Assembly: GCA_023250755.1 (NCBI GenBank)
Contig: JAHFAC010000022.1
Location: 419 to 12,492 of the forward strand
From: Bacteriovoracaceae bacterium
Lineage (GTDB): Bacteria; Bdellovibrionota; UBA1018
Length of the DNA: 12,074 bases
Direction: 5' to 3'
The notes beneath the pieces are model-generated. The model made no database searches and was not told the origin of the DNA. It was given only the letters and a program-made list of their open reading frames with translations. Made by a program: the position numbers and the translations under genes. Shown here in pieces: positions 6,948 through 12,074 of the stretch; the first letter of the stretch is position 1, and each line of letters begins with the position of its first letter.

Positions 6948-6962
6948 TTTTATTAAATAAAA
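6948..6962. repeat. AT-rich palindrome between the protease and RNase H genes
   Basis: TTTTATT-A-AATAAAA is a perfect palindrome with 7-bp arms, in the 35-bp gap upstream of the RNase H start. It overlaps nothing coding. Being purely A/T, it could be a chance run, a promoter -10 region for the RNase H gene, or a weak binding site. It has no GC stem and does not look like a terminator. Confidence 0.3.
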
Positions 6963-6964
6963 CC

Positions 6965-8104
6965 TCATGCCACGCGTTTTTCTTTTTCTGGCTCTGCCCA
7001 CTCTTCAGGATGAGCAAGACTCCTGAATTGCAGAATCTCAGAAACATCCGAATACCTCAATACTCCAATAATTGAGCCTTTTTCAACAACGGGCAAAGTG
7101 CCAGAAACCGCTTCTACCAAACTGGGCAAAACCTCACTCATTGGATCATTTACGTTAAGAACACGAGTTACCCGCTCCATCACATCACGGATGAGCGTGA
7201 CTTCCCAATACTCGCGCGGAACTCGCCTGATTTGACTGAGAGTCACAAGTCCATAACCGCCTGATTCCGTCTTAACAGGTAAAACTGACGTTCGACTCGC
7301 CAGCATCCGCTCGGCAGCCTGAAGCAAACTTTCACGCTCCGGTACCGGATCCACACGGAGTGCGACCTCACCCGTGCGGAGTCCTTTTAAAACTCCTCGG
7401 CTTAATAAGAAAAACAACTCGCTCTGAGCAGCGCTGTAGATAAAGAACGCAATCAGCATCAATAAAATATTGAATCCAACAAGCCCTAAAATACCCAATG
7501 CCCAGGCAAAACCTTTGCTAATTTTAACCGAAGTCTGGGTCGCTCTGACCATTCCTTGCCGAACAGCAAGCACGGACCGCAAAGCACGCCCACCATCCAA
7601 TGGAAATGCCGGGAGCAAATTAAAAATCGCCAACATCAGATTGAGACTCCCCAACCAATGACAAAAGAAAATCAAATTGGTGGATTTAGACTGAGACTGA
7701 ATGGCGAAAAGCAGTCCGCTAATCCCAATGCTCACGAGAGGCCCAACGATGGCCAGCTTGAATTCTGAATAAGGTCGTTCAGGCACTTTCTCCATTGAGG
7801 AGACTCCGCCTAACATCATCAATGTGACACTTCGGACTCTCACCCCGAGCGATTGGGCCGCAAAAACATGCCCGAATTCATGCAAAACCACCGACACAAA
7901 AAGGCCTATGGCAAGAATCAACCCCCAAACGACGGGACTGCCACTGATGTTTGCTGGATCAATCCCCGCCTCTCGTGTCAAAACCGGGAAACGAGCGGCT
8001 GTAACAAAAACTAAATAGGGCAATAATAACAATAGACTAACATGCAGCTCAAGATCGACGCCTCGAATCCTAGCCACCCTCAAACTGCCGCTTCTGCTGT
8101 TCAT
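6965..8104 (-). CDS. Site-2 protease family (M50) membrane metalloprotease with CBS pair
   Basis: This is an intramembrane zinc protease of the M50 family; relatives cut membrane-held regulators, but no substrate is visible here. From ATG 8104 the protein is 379 residues. Membrane helices begin at about residues 20-38. The catalytic motif HEFGH is at 75-79 (His75, Glu76, His79), and NLLPAFPLDGGR (162-173) supplies the third zinc ligand, Asp170. Further helices run to about 235. The cytoplasmic tail (about 248-360) looks like two CBS repeats, with 'PVKTESGGYGLVTLSQI' and 'LPVVEKGSIIGVLRYSDV' as their cores, which commonly sense adenosyl nucleotides. GTG 8140 would add 12 residues; I prefer ATG 8104 because RVARIRGVDLELH then sits where this family normally starts. 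Neither has a good ribosome binding site. It is the first gene of the minus-strand row. Confidence 0.9.
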   Translation of the reverse strand: MNSRSGSLRVARIRGVDLELHVSLLLLLPYLVFVTAARFPVLTREAGIDPANISGSPVVWGLILAIGLFVSVVLHEFGHVFAAQSLGVRVRSVTLMMLGGVSSMEKVPERPYSEFKLAIVGPLVSIGISGLLFAIQSQSKSTNLIFFCHWLGSLNLMLAIFNLLPAFPLDGGRALRSVLAVRQGMVRATQTSVKISKGFAWALGILGLVGFNILLMLIAFFIYSAAQSELFFLLSRGVLKGLRTGEVALRVDPVPERESLLQAAERMLASRTSVLPVKTESGGYGLVTLSQIRRVPREYWEVTLIRDVMERVTRVLNVNDPMSEVLPSLVEAVSGTLPVVEKGSIIGVLRYSDVSEILQFRSLAHPEEWAEPEKEKRVA

Positions 8105-8185
8105 ACTGAACTGAGCAGTGCAAAACCAAAGCCGTGACACTGCTGTGACAAAATCGCCATCAAGATTCGATATTTTTATTTAAGT
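8105..8185. promoter_or_regulatory. Divergent intergenic region with a GTGACA direct repeat and possible hemA promoter
   Basis: This 81-bp gap must hold promoters for hemA (plus) and the protease gene (minus). GTGACA occurs at 8134-8139 and again at 8145-8150, exactly 11 bp apart, one helical turn. GCAGTG (8115-8120) and CACTGC (8138-8143) form an inverted repeat. For hemA, GTGACA at 8145-8150 (-35) with GATATT at 8169-8174 (-10) and an 18-bp spacer is a weak candidate. It would start the transcript only a few bases before ATG 8186, so a leaderless message is possible. I could not pick a convincing minus-strand promoter. All of this is by eye. Confidence 0.4.
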
Positions 8186-9148
8186 ATGCACCCCGTAAAT
8201 TTGCCTTTGGGAATCATTCATTTTTCAAAACACCGGACAGCTCCCTGCGTTGAGCGCCTTAATTGGTCCACACGACTGAATGACGCATTTTTCCTAGAGA
8301 CTTGCCAACGGCTACTCTGGGTTTTTCCTGCCTCTCCTGTATTTTCTGAAAACCTCCCTCTCCATGCCGAACTTCTCACAGGTCCACACGCCTATGCATT
8401 TTTACTGAGAACTGCCTGTGGTTTAGAAAGCAAAATCAGTGGCGAAACCGAGATTTTCGGACAACTCAAAATAGCTTGGCAGGAGTATTCTAAAAAAAAG
8501 CATTCCTTCCAGATTTTTTTGAGTTCCTGGTTTCAACGACTTTTTGAAGACACCAAAGAGATTCGTGCACGGTGTCTGCAGAACCTGGGCAGCAATTCCT
8601 ACGGGGGCTTAATACGAAAACTCATTCGTACCCGTTCTATAAATCCCTCTCTGGAGCCTGTCCTTGTGGTCGGCGCTGGGCAAGTGGCTCAATCCATTTT
8701 GCCTTGGCTCGCTGAACACGAAATCTGGTTATGGAACCGGGGTCCACGAGGGCTGACTGATGTAAAAACCCCTTTCCGAAGACTGCAAAGACAAGAGGAA
8801 AGTTATGGTTTTAAAAATGCCGCCCATGCCGTGATTTGTATCCCAATTGATCCAGAAGGAGATTCTCGCCGAATCCGACTTTGGACTGAGAGAGCGAGCG
8901 CCGGCAGAACTTTAATTCATCTGGGCACGGAACGCTCTCACGGTGGGGCATGGAATGGACTTAAAAATTTCTACGCTCTTGATGAGGTTTACGCGCTTCA
9001 AACGAATCAAGAGTCGCTCCGAGCGAATCAAATGATGCTTGCAAAAAAAGCATGTGAGGAGAAAGCTTTCTTGCGCTCTCTGCCGGGAGCCCGGTCCAGC
9101 CCCTTTGAGCTTGCTCATGGATGGGAAGACCTTCCTGCCTTTTTCTGA
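8186..9148 (+). CDS. hemA: Glutamyl-tRNA reductase, short form
   Basis: HemA reduces glutamyl-tRNA to glutamate-1-semialdehyde with NADPH, the first committed step of C5 tetrapyrrole synthesis. Residues 8-24 (LGIIHFSKHRTAPCVER) match the usual 'LG.NHKTAPV..RE' start. LETCQR at 37-42 holds the catalytic Cys40. RTACGLESKISGETEIFGQ (75-93) matches the conserved 'ASGLDS...GE.QI.GQ' block, and VGAGQVAQS (162-170) is the NADPH-fold glycine motif. At 320 residues it is about 100 shorter than the common 410-450, and the missing part is the C-terminal dimerisation helices. The sequence is also divergent overall. The stop is followed at once by the hemC ribosome binding site, so I see no sign of a frameshift. 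No ribosome binding site precedes ATG 8186, consistent with a leaderless start or a TTG at 8201 or 8207. Confidence 0.87.
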   Translation: MHPVNLPLGIIHFSKHRTAPCVERLNWSTRLNDAFFLETCQRLLWVFPASPVFSENLPLHAELLTGPHAYAFLLRTACGLESKISGETEIFGQLKIAWQEYSKKKHSFQIFLSSWFQRLFEDTKEIRARCLQNLGSNSYGGLIRKLIRTRSINPSLEPVLVVGAGQVAQSILPWLAEHEIWLWNRGPRGLTDVKTPFRRLQRQEESYGFKNAAHAVICIPIDPEGDSRRIRLWTERASAGRTLIHLGTERSHGGAWNGLKNFYALDEVYALQTNQESLRANQMMLAKKACEEKAFLRSLPGARSSPFELAHGWEDLPAFF

Positions 9149-9161
9149 AAAAAGTAATTAA

Positions 9162-9168
9162 AAGGAGA
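9162..9168 (+). promoter_or_regulatory. Strong ribosome binding site of hemC
   Basis: AAGGAGA lies eight bases before ATG 9177 in the 28-bp gap after hemA. It is the best Shine-Dalgarno match noted in this window and fixes the start of the hemC fusion. Confidence 0.85.
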
Positions 9169-9176
9169 TCGAAAAA

Positions 9177-10736
9177 ATGCGCTCAGTGATTAAACTCGGA
9201 ACTCGCCGATCGCTCCTCGCTTGGGCTCAAAGCCTAGGCGTGGCACGAGAGCTGGAGCGCCTTCGGCCTGGACTAAAAGTAGACCTCGTCGGCATTGAAA
9301 CTCGGGGCGACAAAATTCAAGAAACCCCTCTCAACCAAGTGGATGGAAAAGAATTTTTTGTTGCTGAACTGGATTCAGCTCTTCGCTCGAGCGCTGTCGA
9401 TATGACCGTACACTCAATGAAAGATTTGAGCCTAAACCGCCCAGCCGAATTGATCTGCGCCGCAATCCCACGAAGAGAGAATCCGAGAGACGTTGTCCTT
9501 TTTGGGCCTCATGTTTTTGAAAAACTGAAATTAGCCAAAAAATTGAGAATCGGGACCTCTTCACCGAGGCGATTAGAAAACATCCCTGGCTTTCTCGCTA
9601 AAGCCCTTCCTCAGCTTTCTGGAAAGCCCCAGCTTGAATTTCTTGAAATCAGAGGCAACGTCAATACCCGTATCGGGCGTCTTCATGAGCCATCTGAAAA
9701 CCCCAGAAATCTCGACGGAGTGGTTCTTGCCTTTGCGGGGCTGATCCGCCTTTGGGCCGAAGCTGAGGCGCGTGAAGAACTCAAACCCTTGCTCAAGGGT
9801 GTCCGCTGGATGATATTACCGCTGAAATCCTGTCCTTCTGCCCCCGGGCAAGGGGCTCTCGCTGTGGAGTGTCGAACTCAAGATGCTGAGCTTCGCAAAC
9901 TTTTGAGTGCATTACATGACTCCGAGACAGCCCGACATGTATCAAAAGAAAGAGTTCTCTTAAGCGAATGGGGAGGGGGATGCCATCAGGCATTTGGCGC
10001 CACCCTAATCTCACTCCATGAACTCGGGGATTGTTTCTTCGTGCGCGGAAAAACGCCCGATGGCCGCTTTGTAGATGAACTCCACTGGAGCGCACCCCCT
10101 CAGCCACCCGCCTCATTTGAAATTCGCCCTTGGAATGGAATCCAGTGGGCGACTCAGTGTTCTAAAAAAGAAGAGACGAAGAATCCTTTAAATGTCAAAA
10201 ATGTAAATGTCAAAAATGAAGAGGGAGGCGCTGTCTTCGCCGCTCACTCAAACTCGATCCAGCCCAATGGCTCTGAGCATTTTTATTCTAACGAAACCCG
10301 ACTTTGGACTTCTGGAACAGCCAGCTGGTTCCGCTTAGCGGCTCAAGGCCTCTGGGTAGAAGGCTCTAACGAGGGTTTCGGTTTCAATGAACTCATAAAA
10401 ACACTGGAAGAACCCGTCCTACAGCTGCCAAACCTCTCAGATTGGACCATTCTCACCCATGAAGAGGGGGTGAAGAGCTGGAAACTAGGTAAAACCATAG
10501 CCACCTACCGTGTAAATCACGATTATAGCGAGGGGGCTCACGCCCGTTTATCTCAAGCTACCCATGTTTTTTGGGCAAGCGGTTCGCAGTTTCTTGAGTT
10601 AAAAGAGGTCGTGTCGTCTACAGCGCACCATGCCTGTGGACCTGGAAAAACCGCGCAGATCCTGAGAGACCATCACCTTGATTTTACGGTTTTTCCTTCA
10701 GAAGAGGAGTGGAAAAAATGGCTCAAAATCTCATGA
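9177..10736 (+). CDS. hemC: Porphobilinogen deaminase fused to a HemD-like C-terminal domain
   Basis: HemC joins four porphobilinogens into hydroxymethylbilane. The N-terminal 310 residues are a complete deaminase: LGTRRSLLAWAQS (7-19), VHSMKD (78-83, catalytic Asp83), GTSSPRR (126-132), EIRGNVNTR (157-165), PGQGALAVECR (223-233), and GGGCHQAFG (266-274), where Cys269 should carry the dipyrromethane cofactor. The protein then continues to 519 residues, about 200 more than normal. Residues 311-372 are a low-complexity linker that contains a small tandem repeat. Residues 374-519 resemble part of uroporphyrinogen III synthase, which would close and invert the last ring of the HemC product. Start ATG 9177 follows a strong ribosome binding site. 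The end overlaps hemB by 19 bp. The deaminase call is firm; the synthase activity is inferred. Confidence 0.94.
   Translation: MRSVIKLGTRRSLLAWAQSLGVARELERLRPGLKVDLVGIETRGDKIQETPLNQVDGKEFFVAELDSALRSSAVDMTVHSMKDLSLNRPAELICAAIPRRENPRDVVLFGPHVFEKLKLAKKLRIGTSSPRRLENIPGFLAKALPQLSGKPQLEFLEIRGNVNTRIGRLHEPSENPRNLDGVVLAFAGLIRLWAEAEAREELKPLLKGVRWMILPLKSCPSAPGQGALAVECRTQDAELRKLLSALHDSETARHVSKERVLLSEWGGGCHQAFGATLISLHELGDCFFVRGKTPDGRFVDELHWSAPPQPPASFEIRPWNGIQWATQCSKKEETKNPLNVKNVNVKNEEGGAVFAAHSNSIQPNGSEHFYSNETRLWTSGTASWFRLAAQGLWVEGSNEGFGFNELIKTLEEPVLQLPNLSDWTILTHEEGVKSWKLGKTIATYRVNHDYSEGAHARLSQATHVFWASGSQFLELKEVVSSTAHHACGPGKTAQILRDHHLDFTVFPSEEEWKKWLKIS
10189..10218 (+). repeat. 15-bp perfect tandem duplication in the hemC-hemD linker
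   Basis: The unit taaatgtcaaaaatg occurs twice back to back (10189-10203 and 10204-10218). It is in frame and gives NVKN-V-NVKN-E at residues 339-348. It lies between the deaminase and the HemD-like part, where a length change would be tolerated, and is probably a slippage product. Confidence 0.9.
10296..10733 (+). other. Reduced HemD-like (uroporphyrinogen III synthase) region
   Basis: Residues 374-519 of the hemC product contain TRLWTSGTASWFRLAAQG (374-391), DWTILTHEEG (422-431), a Tyr-ending strand (450), THVFWASGS (462-470), HACGPGKTAQIL (485-496) and [11 protein letters not shown] (506-516). The last three correspond to the HemD pattern of 'd.v.FtSpsa', 'iaciGp.TA..L...G' and a final helix. 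The beginning of HemD (the first strand and about 100 residues) is not recognisable. This is a by-eye match within a family that is naturally very divergent. Confidence 0.55.
10702..10709 (+). promoter_or_regulatory. Ribosome binding site that sets the hemB start
   Basis: AAGAGGAG within the last codons of hemC lies eight bases before ATG 10718, which makes that ATG the likely hemB start rather than GTG 10709 or ATG 10733. Confidence 0.75.
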
Positions 10737-11734
10737 AATCACCCCATTCAACTAACCCTCTCTCCTTGCGCCGCCTCAGACAGAGTCAAACCATTCGAGA
10801 TCTTGCGCGAGAAGTTCGAGTTTCACATGATCAGCTCTTGCAACCTCTTTTTGCAGTCGATGGAATTTCTGCACGAGAACCGGTGCCAGGCCTGATGGGA
10901 GTGTTTAGGGAAACTCCCGAGAGCCTTCTGCGCCAAATTGAATCGGATCTCGAAATGGGAGTTCAAAAATTTCTTCTTTTTGGAGTACCCGCCACCAAAG
11001 TGCGGCAAGATTTTAATTTTGATTTCACTGCGCATCAAATCCGCGCCATAAAGCAGCGCTTTGGAAAAGATCTCTTTCTGGCCGTGGATATTTGCCTCTG
11101 CTCATTCACCAGCCATGGACAATGTGGAATTTTGAACTCTGAAGGGGATCATGTCGAAAACGGAAAAACGATAGAAGAGCTCACCCGAGCTGCGTCCATG
11201 TACGCTGAAGCGGGTGCAGACTGTGTCGCACCCAGCGATATGATGGACGGACGAGTCGGAGCAATTCGGTCTACGCTAGACCAAAATCAATTCGACCGCA
11301 CTCTCATCATGAGTTATTCAGCCAAATTTAATTCGAAATTTTATGGCCCTTTTCGAGTCGCCGCAAACTCGGCCCCTCAAGGCGCCTCACTCTTGAAGGA
11401 TCGAGCCACCTACCAAATCGATCCCGCTAGACCCACCGACGCCTGGGCCAGCTCCATCAGAGACGCCGAAGAAGGCGCTGACATCTTGATGGTAAAACCC
11501 GGTCTGCCTTACCTGGATATTCTCGTGCGCTTGTCCCAAGAAATCCGAAAACCCTGGGCGGTTTACGAAGTCAGCGGAGAATTTGCAGCCATTGACGTTC
11601 TTGCCGAAAAAGGACTGATCCTCGGCCCAGAGGCGCACCTTGAAGCCTGGACTGCTTTTATACGTGCCGGAGCATCTATGATCATCACTTATGGCGCTCG
11701 AAACGCCAAAAAATGGTTGCAGGGGGTTTTATGA
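10718..11734 (+). CDS. hemB: Delta-aminolevulinic acid dehydratase (porphobilinogen synthase)
   Basis: HemB condenses two ALA molecules into porphobilinogen, the substrate of HemC. The protein is 338 residues, a normal length. The zinc-site motif [14 protein letters not shown] (124-137) has all three ligands, Cys126, Cys128 and Cys136, so this is the zinc-dependent class and not the Asp-rich magnesium class. Active-site lysines are in YSAKF (Lys203) and MVKPG (Lys260); Lys260 should form the Schiff base with substrate. [12 protein letters not shown] (173-184) and YQIDPA (232-237) are also conserved. The N-terminal arm begins [15 protein letters not shown] (18-32). It overlaps hemC by 19 bp, and its TGA overlaps the ATG of hemL, so translation is probably coupled along the cluster. 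Confidence 0.97.
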   Translation: MAQNLMKSPHSTNPLSLRRLRQSQTIRDLAREVRVSHDQLLQPLFAVDGISAREPVPGLMGVFRETPESLLRQIESDLEMGVQKFLLFGVPATKVRQDFNFDFTAHQIRAIKQRFGKDLFLAVDICLCSFTSHGQCGILNSEGDHVENGKTIEELTRAASMYAEAGADCVAPSDMMDGRVGAIRSTLDQNQFDRTLIMSYSAKFNSKFYGPFRVAANSAPQGASLLKDRATYQIDPARPTDAWASSIRDAEEGADILMVKPGLPYLDILVRLSQEIRKPWAVYEVSGEFAAIDVLAEKGLILGPEAHLEAWTAFIRAGASMIITYGARNAKKWLQGVL

Positions 11735-12074
11735 ATCTTTCTCAGTCTCAGGCTCAGTCTCAGGCCTTATTCGAACGTTCAAAACGTGTTTCTCCGGGCG
11801 GGGTCCACTCACCGGTCCGATCTTTTCGCGGAGTCAGTGGAACTCCCCGTTTTATTCAATCCGCCAAAGGAGCAGAGATCATTGACGTCGATGGCAATCG
11901 TTATATCGATTTTTGCATGTCATGGGGACCCCTGATTTTTGGCCACCAAGACGAAGAGATCGCCGAAGCCGTCCAGCGGGCCCTTCACCGGGGCTGGTCC
12001 TATGGTGCGGCAGAACCTGATTCACTTGAGCTGGCTGAAATCATTACTCAAAACATTCCTTGGGTCGAAAAAAT
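11731..12074 (+). CDS. hemL: Glutamate-1-semialdehyde 2,1-aminomutase, N-terminal part (runs off the window)
   Basis: HemL is a PLP enzyme that turns the product of HemA into ALA, the substrate of HemB. The first 114 codons are present. After a short Gln/Ser-rich start, the protein reads [12 protein letters not shown] (21-32), GTPRFI (37-42), [12 protein letters not shown] (47-62) and SWGPLIFGH (65-73), all typical of HemL, followed by YGA..P..LELAE (92-104). The PLP-binding Lys lies beyond the window. ATG 11731 overlaps the hemB stop (ATGA), with AGGGGG at 11721-11726 as the ribosome binding site. HemA and HemL in one cluster show that the cell makes ALA by the C5 route. Confidence 0.95.
   Translation, partial: MNLSQSQAQSQALFERSKRVSPGGVHSPVRSFRGVSGTPRFIQSAKGAEIIDVDGNRYIDFCMSWGPLIFGHQDEEIAEAVQRALHRGWSYGAAEPDSLELAEIITQNIPWVEK
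11741..11764 (+). repeat. 12-bp tandem repeat at the start of hemL
   Basis: ctcagtctcagg is repeated twice in a row directly after the first codons of hemL, giving an in-frame SQSQAQSQA start. It adds a few disordered residues before the conserved fold and would allow length variation without a frameshift. Confidence 0.9.

Noticed and set aside
8102..8140. GTG 8140 as the start of the M50 protease
   Set aside because: The extra 12 residues (with Trp, Cys, Phe) do not resemble the family start, and the GTG lies within the direct-repeat region; ATG 8104 gives the usual N-terminus. Not fully excluded.
8900..9176. A frameshift truncating hemA
   Set aside because: The gene ends directly before the hemC ribosome binding site, and the 28-bp gap has no room for the missing domain in another frame.
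1..12074. tRNA or rRNA genes, CRISPR arrays, insertion sequences, prophage or defence genes
   Set aside because: Almost all sequence is accounted for by housekeeping genes; the longest non-coding stretch is the gap of about 80 bp at 8105-8185, and no repeat-spacer pattern, transposase or structural RNA was seen.

Overview
This window is an ordinary, gene-dense stretch of a Gram-negative bacterial chromosome. It holds about twelve genes, almost all of recognisable families, with no mobile elements, CRISPR arrays or RNA genes that I can see. The gene set points to a delta-proteobacterium-like or Bdellovibrionota-like organism. It has lipoprotein-processing enzymes, the C5 (glutamyl-tRNA) route to tetrapyrroles rather than ALA synthase, a zinc-type HemB, a HemC carrying a HemD-like tail, and an RNase HI with a C-terminal viroplasmin-like domain that I recall (unverified) from Bdellovibrio relatives. 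Base composition looks close to balanced, but I did not count it. The lineage is an inference.

Region 1 (1-5050, plus strand) is one tightly packed row with overlapping or abutting genes: the 3' end of ileS, then lspA, lgt, plsY, and a BtuF/BtuC/BtuD-type ABC importer (periplasmic binding protein, permease, ATPase). lspA and lgt are two enzymes of lipoprotein maturation: Lgt adds the lipid and LspA then cuts the signal peptide. plsY supplies lysophosphatidic acid for the membrane phospholipids that Lgt draws on. The importer's substrate (cobalamin, heme or a siderophore) cannot be read from the sequence.

Region 2 (8104-5047, minus strand) is a three-gene row read in the order site-2 protease with CBS domains, RNase HI with an extra C-terminal domain, and an agmatinase-type ureohydrolase. 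Its last stop codon overlaps the stop of the ABC ATPase in a shared TTAA, so the two rows converge with no space between them.

Region 3 (8186 to the end, plus strand) is a heme cluster: hemA, hemC fused to a partial hemD-like domain, hemB, and the start of hemL, which runs off the window. In pathway order these are HemA (Glu-tRNA to glutamate semialdehyde), HemL (to ALA), HemB (to porphobilinogen), HemC (to hydroxymethylbilane) and the HemD-like part (to uroporphyrinogen III). The HemA here is short and lacks most of the usual C-terminal dimerisation domain, and the HemD-like part is also reduced. A divergent intergenic segment of about 80 bp separates regions 2 and 3 and carries a GTGACA direct repeat with an 11-bp period.

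I found no convincing undescribed system. The observations most worth a second look are the RNase H domain order, the reduced HemA and HemD modules, and the missing Q-loop glutamine in the ABC ATPase.
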